Assembly (NCBI GenBank): GCA_963678395.1
Contig: OY782827.1
Span: forward strand, 620,001 to 684,000
Direction: 5' to 3'
Source: JAAYAE01 sp963678395
GTDB taxonomy: Bacteria > Bacillota > Negativicutes > Acidaminococcales > Acidaminococcaceae
DNA length: 64,000 bases
A program made the translations under genes and the position numbers. Below, in pieces: positions 25,425 through 34,193 of the stretch; position 1 is the first letter of the stretch; every line of letters begins with the position of its first letter. Below the pieces are notes generated by a model. The model did not search any database, had not been told where the DNA came from, and was given only the letters and a program-made list of their open reading frames with translations.

Positions 25425-25953
25425 AATAGTAATGCTTTTTTTGATGATTTGTATTGTTTTGCCATATTGGACAACTAAGGCGGCAGAAAAACCGGCTGCT
25501 GAACAAACTAGTGGCATCTGGGAAATGGAAATGTCTAGGGAAAAGAAACTAACTCCGGAAGAAAAGGAAAAAGAGCGGTGGGTTGGTGTTTTTGCTAATG
25601 ACATAGGCATTTACTTGTTTGATAAAAAATCATTGGCATTAGTAGAAAACAAAGAAGATCAGGTACAGGTTCTTGTAAGGACTATATTTAATAGACCTAA
25701 GGTAGTGGAGCAACTGCAAGAGCGCTATAAGGCAAAGTTGCCAGTAGATGATAAAGTCGGTTTTAGTGAAACACAGATGATTTTCAAGGTGGAGCAAGCA
25801 AGATATGCTGTTATTGAAACGAAATTGTTCAGTGCACATGGTATTTTGTTGGAGGATATAGTTAAGCAGAGAATTATTTTTAAACCTGTGCCGGTAAAAA
25901 CTTTTGCTGATACCATGTATCAAGTTGCAAAGTCGTTTAATAGAAACCAATAA
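25417..25953 (+). CDS. Exported protein of unknown function (178 aa)
   Basis: A signal peptide is clear: 'MRKIVMLFLMICIVLPYW', with a cleavage-like 'TKAAEK' after it. The mature part is a mixed alpha/beta chain with repeated charged stretches ('EEKEKERWVGVFANDIGIYLFD', 'VGFSETQMIFKVEQ'). I do not recognise a family. It may be a periplasmic or surface protein peculiar to diderm Firmicutes. It overlaps the end of the TIM-barrel gene and is followed closely by another small exported protein. Confidence 0.8.
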   Translation: MRKIVMLFLMICIVLPYWTTKAAEKPAAEQTSGIWEMEMSREKKLTPEEKEKERWVGVFANDIGIYLFDKKSLALVENKEDQVQVLVRTIFNRPKVVEQLQERYKAKLPVDDKVGFSETQMIFKVEQARYAVIETKLFSAHGILLEDIVKQRIIFKPVPVKTFADTMYQVAKSFNRNQ

Positions 25954-25966
25954 GGGGGCTGCTTAA

Positions 25967-26346
25967 ATGAAAAAAATATTATGACAATGTGTTTGGCTAT
26001 TGCGTTGGTATTAGGTGGAATGACCATGGCGTTTGCAGAGGAACCAACGCCTGCGCCGGTTGTTGCCGTTGATCCCACTGCTACTAATTTGTCAGTAACT
26101 TATAAATCAGCTAGCGAAGCTTTACCAACAATGCCTGTTAAACCTGAATCATTAAAAGATGTTAAAGCAGTTACTGCCTATATTGCAGCCGTAGATGCCT
26201 ACTCTAAGGTCGCGCAAAAATATATTGACGGTACTACTAATGACTTGAATAAGATTGTTGCTCAGAGAAATTTAGCTGTGCAGAATGCTAATAAAGTTAT
26301 AGATGAATGTAATGCTTTTTTTGATGCTAATAAAAAAAAGAAATAG
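25967..26346 (+). CDS. Small exported protein with a frameshift in the signal-peptide start
   Basis: The mature part (from about 'EEPTPAPVVAVDPTATN') is about 105 residues, helical in its second half, ending in four lysines. Upstream, 'MTMCLAIALVLGGMTMAFA' is a signal-peptide core that lacks the basic N-terminus. An ATG with a good AAGGGGG site sits at 25967, followed by seven A, and runs out of frame to a stop after five codons. One more A would give M-K-K-N-I-M and a normal signal peptide. Without it the start would be ATG 25981. The family is unknown to me. Confidence 0.7.
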
Positions 26347-26408
26347 GCATATTTTTTGCTTAATACTAAAAAACAGTTTTTTAATAATGTTTAGTCTATT
26401 TATCGTAT

Positions 26409-26447
26409 AAAAATCCCCGCATAAAGTTATTTTATGCGGGGATTTTT
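26409..26447. terminator. Bidirectional terminator between convergent genes
   Basis: AAATCCCCGCATAAA / TTTATGCGGGGATTT with a five-base loop and A/T runs on both sides. It serves both the exported-protein gene and the minus-strand regulator. Confidence 0.85.
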
Positions 26448-26467
26448 ATACGATTAGAATGATATTT

Positions 26468-27028
26468 TTAATAGAGAGAAGGCGTAAGTACAAATAAGAT
26501 ATTGTTAGGGCTAGCACTCTTGTTTATGAATCTATGCTTTACATTGGGCGGTATACGAACAACGTCGCCTTCGGTTAAAAAATATTCTTGGCCACATAAT
26601 TCAATATATGTTTCGCCTTTCATAACAACGGCTATTTCTTCTTTGTCAGTGTGAGTATAATAGCTTTCGGTAGTGCTGGCATGGGCGTTCAAATCCATCA
26701 TTAAAAGTTCGATATGTGCTTTCATAAAATCAGGAGTTAGTACATCATAAACGATGTGATCATTATTTTTTCTGTAAACGTTGGTGCGGTCTTTTTTGCG
26801 AGAAATCAAGGAGGTTGTATCGATTTCATTAACAAAAAGGGTATAAAGGGGAACATTTAAGGCCTTAGCTACGAGCTCTAAAACACTAAGTGAAGGATTG
26901 GCCTGACCTCTTTCTATTTGACTGATGAGAGAGGTGCTTATCCCAGAGGAATCTGCAAATTCACGAATTGTCAGCCCTTTTTTCTTTCTGTAGTTTAAAA
27001 TTGTTTGTCCGAGGCAAGTATAGTTCAT
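26468..27028 (-). CDS. XRE-family regulator with C-terminal cupin sensor domain
   Basis: Residues 1-65 form an HTH_3 DNA-binding domain ('LTIREFADSSGISTSLISQIERGQANPSLSVLELVAKALNVP'). Residues about 110-186 form a cupin ('SYYTHTDKEEIAVVMKGETY', 'VRIPPNVKHRFIN'). Such proteins bind small ligands and often control a neighbouring metabolic or export gene. Here the divergent neighbour is a broken EamA transporter, a plausible former target. Confidence 0.9.
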   Translation of the reverse strand: MNYTCLGQTILNYRKKKGLTIREFADSSGISTSLISQIERGQANPSLSVLELVAKALNVPLYTLFVNEIDTTSLISRKKDRTNVYRKNNDHIVYDVLTPDFMKAHIELLMMDLNAHASTTESYYTHTDKEEIAVVMKGETYIELCGQEYFLTEGDVVRIPPNVKHRFINKSASPNNILFVLTPSLY

Positions 27029-27188
27029 CTTAAACTCCTGTCCATAATGCTCATGATTTTTTCTCTTTTGTAGTAATATAATGTATATATGAAATAAAGA
27101 TTTAATTTATTAGAAGTATATATTATAATAATTTTATACATTATAGCATATTGTGTATTTTATAGTAAACAATAAAGGGGGCATATAA

Positions 27189-27630
27189 ATGCAAGCAAAA
27201 ATTGGGCAATACAGTTTTTTGTTTTTAGGTGTACTGGCCTTATCTACATCAGCGATTTTCGTTAAATTAGCAGCGGCACCGTCTTCTGTTACTGCCTTAT
27301 TCTATTTTGGGATATGGAAGCAGTATATTTTTTTTAGGGATATATACCTTTGTTAAGAATGTATCTTTCACTAATTACACTTTACCTACATGGTGGGCTT
27401 TTATTGGGTTAGGAGTTATTTCAACTATTTTAGGGCAAATGATTTTTAATTGGCTATTGAAGTGGCTAAGCACATCAGTCATATCAATGAGTATTTTAAG
27501 GGAAACCATTGGCACTTGTATCCTTGCGTATTTTATTTTGCAGGAAGCAATATCTTGGCAGCAAGGTATAGGAATAACAGTAACCTTGGCGGGACTTTCT
27601 TTATTTTTATTTTCTCAAAACAGAGTATAA
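27189..27630 (+). pseudogene. EamA-family transporter remnant with a large internal deletion
   Basis: ATG 27189 begins a normal EamA N-terminus with one membrane segment ('FLFLGVLALSTSAIFVKLAAAP...TALFYF'). At about 27307 the sequence jumps, in another frame, to the C-terminal third ('GYGSSIFFLGIYTF...' through four membrane segments to 'GLSLFLFSQ'). About 140 residues in the middle are missing compared with the roughly 290-residue family. The gene is therefore a deletion pseudogene and not just a frameshift. Confidence 0.8.
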
Positions 27631-27676
27631 CTGGGAAAATATTTATAATTATTGTATAAAAATGGAGGTATTTAAA

Positions 27677-28036
27677 ATGGATAAAATTAATATTGAGGAA
27701 AAACTAGCACTTTTTAATGAATATTGGAGTCCGAAAATTATCGGAGAACTTAATGAGTCATATGTTAAATTAGCTAAATTTAAGGGTGAGTTTATGTGGC
27801 ATACTCATGAAAATGAGGATGAAATGTTTTATGTGCTTGCAGGTATTTTGATTATTAAATTTAGAGATAAAGAAGTGCGAATAAAAAAAGGCGAATGTAT
27901 TATAATTCCAAGAGGGGTAGAGCATATGCCTGCGGCTGAAGAAGAAGTTCATGTGATGCTTATAGAAACAAAGACGACTTTAAATACCGGTAATGTGGTA
28001 AATGAAAGAACAGTAGAAAACTTAAAGAAAATTTAA
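27677..28036 (+). CDS. Cupin-domain protein (119 aa)
   Basis: A single small beta-barrel cupin with the two usual motifs 'FMWHTHENEDEMFYVLAG' (metal-binding His/Glu) and 'IPRGVEHMP'. ATG 27677 is preceded by GGAGG, and the in-frame ATG at 27662 has no site. Substrate unknown. It follows the EamA remnant closely and may have been co-transcribed with it. Confidence 0.87.
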   Translation: MDKINIEEKLALFNEYWSPKIIGELNESYVKLAKFKGEFMWHTHENEDEMFYVLAGILIIKFRDKEVRIKKGECIIIPRGVEHMPAAEEEVHVMLIETKTTLNTGNVVNERTVENLKKI

Positions 28037-28083
28037 GCGTAATAAAAAATATACCAATAGTTTTAAGAGCATACTATTCACCT

Positions 28084-28126
28084 AAAAGCATCTCGTGTAA
28101 ATATTATTTTATGCGGGATGTTTTTT
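28084..28126 (+). terminator. Terminator after the cupin gene
   Basis: Imperfect stem GCATCTCG / CGGGATG with a long AT-rich loop, followed by six T. Moderate strength. Confidence 0.55.
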
Positions 28127-28246
28127 GTCGTTGCAACAAAAATTAATGTGTCAGGAGGGTTTTACATAGCCTCAATATTTCCGATACCGCAATATTATAC
28201 AAGCGATAAAATACTGCTTGTGATAAAATATTTGCAGAGGGGAGTA

Positions 28247-29074
28247 ATGATGATGCAACAGGAAGAACGCACGGTGTGTTTTGACGATGAGCTAGGCGTA
28301 GAAGCATACAGGTTTAAAGGTATTATGCAGAAGTTTCCCAATCATTTTCATGAATATTATGTAATTGGGTTTATTGAAAGTGGCAGAAGGCACTTGTCCT
28401 GCAAAAATAAGGAATACACAATAGGTCCCGGTGATATTTTGCTTTTTAATCCCCGAGATAATCACACTTGTGAGCAGATCGACGGTAACAAATTGGATTA
28501 CAGATGCATAAATATAAAACAGGAAATCATGTGTGCTGCCGTCTATGAAATTACAGGAGAGAATTATCTACCGGAATTTTCACAGAATGTAGCATATCAA
28601 AGTGAGCAAGTGGCCCTGCTCAAGGAATTACACCAAATGTTAATGGAGCAACGTACCGATCTTGCCAAGCAAGAAACTTTCTATTTTCTTATTGCCCAAT
28701 TACTTGCGGCTTATACTAAGTCGATAAAAACCGAAATTAATAATGTAAGTGAAGAAATTCAAAGAGTCTGTATATATATAGAAGCTAATTTCACAGCACT
28801 TATTACGTTAGGAGATTTAAGCAAAGTAGCAGGACTAAACAAGTATACTTTGCTGCGCAGTTTTACCAAACAAAGAGGTATTACACCTTATCAATATTTA
28901 GAAACTATTCGTGTTAATTATGCCAAAAAATTACTGGAACAAGGCATAGAACCAATTGAAGCAGCTTGGCAAGCAGGGTTTACGGATCAAAGTCATTTTA
29001 CGAAATTTTTCAAAAATTTCATTGGAACTACGCCTAAACAGTACCAGAATATTTTTGCTGATAAGGATAAATAA
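28247..29074 (+). CDS. AraC-family transcriptional regulator
   Basis: An N-terminal cupin-like AraC sensor (about residues 15-130, 'PNHFHEYYVIGFIESGRR') is followed by a C-terminal pair of HTH motifs ('LGDLSKVAGLNKYTLLRSF' and 'EAAWQAGFTDQSHFTKFFK'). ATG 28247 is chosen because GAGGGG lies just upstream; the adjacent ATG codons are equally possible. It is followed 27 bases later by the DUF2000 gene, a likely partner or target. Confidence 0.9.
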   Translation: MMMQQEERTVCFDDELGVEAYRFKGIMQKFPNHFHEYYVIGFIESGRRHLSCKNKEYTIGPGDILLFNPRDNHTCEQIDGNKLDYRCINIKQEIMCAAVYEITGENYLPEFSQNVAYQSEQVALLKELHQMLMEQRTDLAKQETFYFLIAQLLAAYTKSIKTEINNVSEEIQRVCIYIEANFTALITLGDLSKVAGLNKYTLLRSFTKQRGITPYQYLETIRVNYAKKLLEQGIEPIEAAWQAGFTDQSHFTKFFKNFIGTTPKQYQNIFADKDK

Positions 29075-29101
29075 TAACTAGTTAAAATGAAAGGGAGACT
29101 A

Positions 29102-29500
29102 ATGATGGAATTAAAATGCGTAATGGTAATAGACGAAGAATTGCCTATGGGCGTTATCGCTAATACGGCGGCAATTTTAGGAATTACTATAGGAAAACAA
29201 ATGCCTGATACAGTGGGCTCAAATGTAATAGATAAAACCGGTAACGTGCATTTAGGTATTATTGGCTTACCTATTCCCATTCTAAAAGGTAAAGCACTTT
29301 TGTTAAAAGAGTTGAGAGAAAAATTATACCAGCCTGAATTTGCGGAAATGACGGTAGTAGCTTTTTCTGATGTAGCACAAGGGTGTAATGTTTATGATGA
29401 ATTTATTGCTAAAATTGCCAAGGTTCAGGAAAAGGAACTACAATATTTTGGCCTTGCAATTTGTGGCACAAAGAAAAAAAGTAAACAAATTGACAGGTAA
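29102..29500 (+). CDS. DUF2000-family protein
   Basis: A 132-residue protein with the DUF2000 start 'KCVMVIDEELPMGVIANTAAILG' and 'HLGIIGLPIPILKG'. The fold resembles peptidyl-tRNA hydrolase 2, but the biochemical role is unknown. ATG 29102 follows an AAGGGAG site. It is probably co-transcribed with the AraC regulator. Confidence 0.8.
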   Translation: MMELKCVMVIDEELPMGVIANTAAILGITIGKQMPDTVGSNVIDKTGNVHLGIIGLPIPILKGKALLLKELREKLYQPEFAEMTVVAFSDVAQGCNVYDEFIAKIAKVQEKELQYFGLAICGTKKKSKQIDR

Positions 29501-29663
29501 TATGCCATTACTTAGATGACTATAATCATTTTCCTCTAGTTGGTTAAAACCCGTCTAAGAGAGAAAGTTAGGGGGATAGTATTTATAGCTACCCCTTATT
29601 GACAAAACTGCCGGTAAGTATTAAACTTGAGTTAGCAAAAGCTAACCGAAAGGGTGAGGTATT

Positions 29664-29798
29664 ATGATCAATTATATTATTGGTACGGTAGTAACGGTAC
29701 TTGTTATATTAGCAATTAGAGCTGCATTTTTCAAAAAAGATGGCGGTTGCTGTGGTTGTTCCGGTTGCGATAGTGGAGAAAAATGCAAAAAGTGCTAA
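29664..29798 (+). CDS. FeoB-associated-type Cys-rich membrane protein (44 aa)
   Basis: One N-terminal membrane segment ('NYIIGTVVTVLVILAIRAAFF') is followed by a short cysteine-rich tail with six cysteines ('GGCCGCSGCDSGEKCKKC'). This matches the small proteins often found behind feoB. No feo gene is present in this window. A ribosome site GGGTGAGG lies eight bases before ATG 29664. Confidence 0.75.
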   Translation: MINYIIGTVVTVLVILAIRAAFFKKDGGCCGCSGCDSGEKCKKC

Positions 29799-29948
29799 AA
29801 GACTGTTTTGCAAACATAAAAGCAATGTAAGTCTTTGAGAGAGAGACGTTTTCCCTGCGGGTAGTGCCTTAAAAAGACTGCTTCGACAAAAAAAACACGC
29901 TTAAATGGTAAAAAATACATAATACTTACAGTTTTTTCGCTAAAAGTA

Positions 29949-29977
29949 TTGACATTTTAATAAAACATATTTATACT
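29949..29977 (+). promoter_or_regulatory. Strong promoter upstream of alr leader hairpin
   Basis: Perfect TTGACA (29949-29954), 17-base spacer and TATACT (29972-29977). Transcription would begin near 29984 and meet the hairpin at 30004-30038 within about 55 bases. Confidence 0.7.
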
Positions 29978-30003
29978 AACCACATAGTCTAGATGTGGCG
30001 ATG

Positions 30004-30038
30004 AAGCCGGATTGTTCCTTAGGGAGCAATTCGGTTTT
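30004..30038 (+). terminator. Hairpin terminator or attenuator ahead of alr
   Basis: Twelve-pair stem CCGGATTGTTCC / GGAGCAATTCGG (two G-U pairs) with a four-base loop, followed by TTTT. Another TATAAT (30043-30048) follows and may drive alr itself. I see no gene in the rest of the 29799-30118 gap. Confidence 0.6.
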
Positions 30039-30118
30039 GTGCTATAATATATCTTGGCAATGGAGCCTACATTTCTAGTGGACTCCACTGAGCTTTTATA
30101 ACGAATGGTGGCGTTTAA

Positions 30119-31246
30119 ATGATTAGAAGGAACGTGTGGGCGGAAGTAGATTTATCAGCTATTGCTCATAATATTAAAGAAACTAAGAAGATGCTGCAGC
30201 CTGATACAAAGCTTTGTGCTGTAGTGAAGGCAAATGCCTATGGGCATGGGGCTATTCCGGTAGCAAAGGCTGCCGTAGAGGCCGGTGCAGATTTTTTAGC
30301 AGTTGCTATGACCCAGGAGGCTTTGGAATTACGCTTAGCTGGTATTCAAATACCGATTCTTATTTTGGGCTCCTTGACTCTAGGGCATGAAGAGGCAGTA
30401 GTGGAGTATGGTATAAGTCAAGCTGTGTATGATTTAAAGAGTGCGGAGTTGTTGTCAGTAGCCGCAGTTAAAATGGACAAAACAGCTAAAATACACTTGG
30501 CGATTGAAACAGGCATGAATCGCATTGGCTGTAAAGTTAGTGAGGCCGGAGAGTTGGCTTTAGCGATTGCAAATTTACCCAATGTTGAATTGGAGGGGGC
30601 TTTTTCGCATTTTGCGAAGGCAGATGCAACAGATAAAGCCTATACGCAGCAACAATATGATGCTTTTTTAGATGCAATGAAAAATATTGAGGATAAGGGT
30701 ATTAATATTCCCCTTAAACATATTGCTAACAGTGCTGCTATTACAGAAGCACCTTCTGTGCACATGAATATGGTAAGGCAAGGTATCACCCTTTATGGGT
30801 TATGGCCTTCAAGTGAGGTTAAGCATAAGTTGCACTATAAGCCGGTAATGACATTAAAAGCAAAAATTGCCTTTGTTAAAGAAACACCGGTGGGAGAAAA
30901 AGTGGGGTATGGTTGTACATATGAAACGCAAAGAACAACTAAAATAGCGACACTGCCTTTAGGATACGCGGATGGCATTAGCAGGAAGCTTTCTAATAAG
31001 GGCTATGTTTCTATCAGAGGTTGTAAGGCTCCTATAGTTGGTACTGTGTGCATGGATCAAATGATGGTTGACGTTACTGATGTTCCTGACGTAGAGGAAG
31101 AAGATGAGGTCATAATTTTTGGTGGCAATGAGATATCATTAGATACAATTGCTCAGTGGATGGAAACTATAAATTATGAGGTAGCCTGCTTATTAAGTCC
31201 ACGTGTTCCTAGAAGATATATTTTCAGCTATGCTCTAAAAAAATAA
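30119..31246 (+). CDS. alr: Alanine racemase
   Basis: A PLP enzyme that makes D-alanine for peptidoglycan. The PLP lysine lies in 'AVVKANAYGHGA' (about residue 39), and the second catalytic residue, Tyr, in the 'GYGCTYE' segment. Also seen are 'HFAKADATDK' and a C-terminal 'VGTVCMDQMMVDVTDV'. The 375 residues are full length. ATG 30119 has a GGTGG site upstream. Confidence 0.96.
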   Translation: MIRRNVWAEVDLSAIAHNIKETKKMLQPDTKLCAVVKANAYGHGAIPVAKAAVEAGADFLAVAMTQEALELRLAGIQIPILILGSLTLGHEEAVVEYGISQAVYDLKSAELLSVAAVKMDKTAKIHLAIETGMNRIGCKVSEAGELALAIANLPNVELEGAFSHFAKADATDKAYTQQQYDAFLDAMKNIEDKGINIPLKHIANSAAITEAPSVHMNMVRQGITLYGLWPSSEVKHKLHYKPVMTLKAKIAFVKETPVGEKVGYGCTYETQRTTKIATLPLGYADGISRKLSNKGYVSIRGCKAPIVGTVCMDQMMVDVTDVPDVEEEDEVIIFGGNEISLDTIAQWMETINYEVACLLSPRVPRRYIFSYALKK

Positions 31247-31339
31247 CATAAAAGTGTGCCTAATAGCTGGGAATTTTTTACTAATTGTTCGCCTAAGGGC
31301 TGCAATAAATAAAAAAAGAATATAAAGGAGTTGAGTCAA

Positions 31340-32509
31340 TTGAGGGGAAAACTTTTGACGGTGGCTGTGTCTGCAATGTTAGCAACAAGTATATTTGCAG
31401 CAGGCTGCGGTGGTAGTGGGGGAAGCAAAAAATCTGACACAATCAAGATTGGTGTTGTTTCTGAAATGACAGGCAGCAATGCTACCTATGGCACGTCTGT
31501 AGTAAATGGCATGAAACTGGCTTTAAAAGAAGTAAATGATAAAGGCGGTATCTTAGGTAAGAAAGTGGAAATAGTCGTTGCTGATAGTAAGAGCGAACCT
31601 GCAGAGGCTGCAAACGCAATGAGTAAGGTCATTAATCAGGATAAGACACCTTTGGTAATGGGCATTTTTACTAGCTCCAGTGCTATAGCTGCTTGTAATG
31701 TTAGTAAAGCTTCTAAAGTTCCCTTCTTGGCTATTGGTGCTACCAATCCAAAAGTAACCTTGGATAAAAACGGCAAAGTTAAACCTAATACTTTCCGTGT
31801 TTGCTTTATTGATCCATTCCAAGGTACTGTTGGTGCAAATTTTGTGCTAAATGAATTAAAATTAAAGAAAGCTGTAATCTTCGTGGATAATAGCTCTGAT
31901 TATTCCAAGGGATTGGCTGAATTCTTCAAAAAGGCATATACTGCTAACGGTGGAGAGGTTGTTGGTCAGGAGGCCTATTTACAAAAAGATACAGATTTCA
32001 AAGCTATTTTAACTAAAATTAAGACTATGGGAGCAGAAGTTTTATATGTTCCCGGTTATTATGAAGAAGTTGGCAAGATCATTAAACAAGCTCGTGAACT
32101 TGGTATGACTATGCCTATAGTTGGCGGTGACGGCTGGGATAGCCCGAAATTGGCTGAAATTGCCGGTGCTGATCATTTAAAGAATACTTACTTTACTAAT
32201 CATTATTCTCCTGATTCTACTTCTCCTGAATCCAAAGCATTCGTGGCGGCGTATGAAAAAGAGTATAAAGCAAAACCGGATGCACCTGCGGTACTTGGCT
32301 ATGATGGCGCTAAATTGATGTTTGACGCTATTGCTCGTGCTGGGTCTACTGATGGAGCTAAAGTTAGTGCTGCTCTTGCTGCAACTAAAGGGTTTAAGGC
32401 AGTTACAGGTGAAACTTCTCTAAATGCTACTCATGATGCTGTGAAGAGTGCGGTTATCATTCAATTTATAAATGGTAAGCAAACTTTCCGCGCAACTGTT
32501 AAACCTTGA
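31340..32509 (+). CDS. Branched-chain amino acid (Liv-type) ABC transporter substrate-binding lipoprotein
   Basis: A type I periplasmic binding protein. A lipoprotein signal ends at 'SIFAAGCGGSGG' with the lipobox cysteine. The mature part begins 'IKIGVVSEMTGSNATYG' and contains 'GILGKKVEIVVADSKSEPAEA', typical of LivJ/LivK. TTG 31340 is preferred because AAAGGAG ends nine bases before it; the TTG at 31331 touches that site. No permease or ATPase genes follow, so the rest of the transporter is elsewhere. Confidence 0.88.
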   Translation: MRGKLLTVAVSAMLATSIFAAGCGGSGGSKKSDTIKIGVVSEMTGSNATYGTSVVNGMKLALKEVNDKGGILGKKVEIVVADSKSEPAEAANAMSKVINQDKTPLVMGIFTSSSAIAACNVSKASKVPFLAIGATNPKVTLDKNGKVKPNTFRVCFIDPFQGTVGANFVLNELKLKKAVIFVDNSSDYSKGLAEFFKKAYTANGGEVVGQEAYLQKDTDFKAILTKIKTMGAEVLYVPGYYEEVGKIIKQARELGMTMPIVGGDGWDSPKLAEIAGADHLKNTYFTNHYSPDSTSPESKAFVAAYEKEYKAKPDAPAVLGYDGAKLMFDAIARAGSTDGAKVSAALAATKGFKAVTGETSLNATHDAVKSAVIIQFINGKQTFRATVKP

Positions 32510-32537
32510 GTTTTTTAACTTAGCTTTCCCTTATTTT

Positions 32538-32587
32538 GGCTACTTGGGTTGGAGGTAGAGATGCCTTCCCTCAAGTAGTCCTTTTTT
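32538..32587 (+). terminator. Rho-independent terminator after the Liv-type binding protein
   Basis: GGCTACTTG / CAAGTAGTCC outer stem with an inner GGAGG/CCTTCC pairing, followed by six T. Confidence 0.8.
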
Positions 32588-32633
32588 GTGTTATAATAGC
32601 TATTAATACAAAAACGTTTTGGAGGTTTTACAT

Positions 32634-33377
32634 ATGAAGATAGCGCAACAAGAATGGCAGGAATATGTTGACTTTGTTTCTGGAGGAGAATGGCCTGTTC
32701 CCAGAGGGTTTGTCAGTGATTATAATAATTGGCTTTGCCGCGCCGTGGTTGGCCGCGCGCTATATTTTCGGGAGAAAACAGAAGCTGCTATGACGGTACT
32801 TAGTACTGTAGTTGATGTTGAACCATCTATGGAAAAACCAAAGTCCGGTATGGGTGAAGTAGAACATAAGATTTTATGTATGCGTGATTTGGCCAAGATA
32901 GTTTGGCAGCTTACTGAAAATAGCGAGGCCGCGTTGAAGTTTTGGGATGAAGCAGTGCATCTGTGTACTATTTGGCCCTACAATTTCAGTAGCGTAGCAA
33001 GAGGCGAAATAAGTTATGGACGACTATATATGCTCTGGGCAGCAGGTAAGTACGATTTAGTAGATGCTCAGCTTAAAGAGATGGTTGCCAACGAACGTTT
33101 TGAAATGCCGGAGTATAATGTGAATAGTTACCGATATTTTGCCTATAAATTCAGGGCGGAAAGAGAATATGCTGCTAAAAATGTACATAAAGCAGCACTA
33201 GTATTAGAAGAAGCTTTTAAATATTATCCTATGTCTGTAGAAGCCAGGCGTGAAGAAAATAAAGCGAAGGCAATGCAAGATATGGAAGACAGGTATCAGA
33301 AATTTTTACACATGAGTAAAGTACAATATCTACAATGGGAAGTAGTTGGCGATATTAGGGGACCGGTACGAGGCTAA
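32634..33377 (+). CDS. Conserved hypothetical protein, helical (TPR-like), 247 aa
   Basis: Begins 'MKIAQQEWQEYVDFVSGGEW' at ATG 32634 behind TTTGGAGG; the earlier in-frame ATG (32619) overlaps that site. The chain is rich in aromatic and charged helices, with repeats of roughly TPR spacing ('YGRLYMLWAAGKYDLVDAQL', 'EYAAKNVHKAALVLEEAFKYY'). No signal peptide or membrane segment. I do not recognise the family. The stop overlaps the start of the ferredoxin gene (TAATG), so the two are probably made together. Confidence 0.8.
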   Translation: MKIAQQEWQEYVDFVSGGEWPVPRGFVSDYNNWLCRAVVGRALYFREKTEAAMTVLSTVVDVEPSMEKPKSGMGEVEHKILCMRDLAKIVWQLTENSEAALKFWDEAVHLCTIWPYNFSSVARGEISYGRLYMLWAAGKYDLVDAQLKEMVANERFEMPEYNVNSYRYFAYKFRAEREYAAKNVHKAALVLEEAFKYYPMSVEARREENKAKAMQDMEDRYQKFLHMSKVQYLQWEVVGDIRGPVRG

Positions 33378-34156
33378 TGGCTAAAATATTTTATTTTACG
33401 GGAACCGGTAATTGTTATAGCGTAGCTAACAGGTTGGGCAAAAGGTTAAATGCCGACTTAGTTGCCGTTATGCAGTATTTAGATAATCCCTCGGAAATTA
33501 AGGACGAGGTGATTGGAATTGTAACACCTGTTTATAGTACTGATTTGCCTCCTATAATGGTAGAGTTTCTAGAGAAATTACAAGTAAATGGTGCTAAATA
33601 TATTTTTTGTGTAGCTACAATGGGGGCGCTGTCAGGAAGAACTTTGTATCATGCTAAAGAAATTTTACAAAAGCGTAAGATAATTTTAAATGCTGGGTTT
33701 ACGGTGACGCTGCCAGATAACAGTATAATTTTCCCTTCGGGTATGATACGTACGCATAAGCTTTTGGAAGCCGAGGTAGAATCAGTAAATGCCATTGGAA
33801 GCTTAATTGAAAATCGCAAAGAAAATTCAGCTGTGATTAAGGATTTCTTCTTCTGGAAGATAGTAGCAGCTATCGGTATGTGGGTACTTAGGGCAGTTTT
33901 AGATGTTAATCATAAAAAACTCAATGAAGATAAATGTAACGGATGTGGTATTTGCGCAAAGATTTGTCAGGCTGGATGTATAAAGATGGAAAATGGTCGT
34001 CCAAGTTTTAGTGATGAGGGATGTTTGACTTGTTTTGGCTGTGCTCAGTGGTGTCCTCGTGAGGCAATTACCTTAGGACATTTACATCCGATGGGCAAGA
34101 CTAAGTATGTACACCCAGACGTTACGGTGCAAGATATTGCTGGCCGTAGTGAGTAG
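33377..34156 (+). CDS. EFR1-type ferredoxin with N-terminal flavodoxin-like domain
   Basis: The N-terminal part (1-150) has the flavodoxin phosphate-loop pattern 'YFTGTGNCYSVANRL'. The C-terminal part carries two [4Fe-4S] motifs, 'CNGCGICAKICQAGCI' and 'CLTCFGCAQWCPREAI'. It should shuttle electrons in the cytoplasm; its partners are unknown. A hydrophobic stretch near residue 160 is not convincing as a membrane helix. ATG 33377 overlaps the preceding stop. Confidence 0.88.
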   Translation: MAKIFYFTGTGNCYSVANRLGKRLNADLVAVMQYLDNPSEIKDEVIGIVTPVYSTDLPPIMVEFLEKLQVNGAKYIFCVATMGALSGRTLYHAKEILQKRKIILNAGFTVTLPDNSIIFPSGMIRTHKLLEAEVESVNAIGSLIENRKENSAVIKDFFFWKIVAAIGMWVLRAVLDVNHKKLNEDKCNGCGICAKICQAGCIKMENGRPSFSDEGCLTCFGCAQWCPREAITLGHLHPMGKTKYVHPDVTVQDIAGRSE

Positions 34157-34193
34157 CAAAAAAGTTGGAAAAATAAACAAAAGAGGAATAAAG

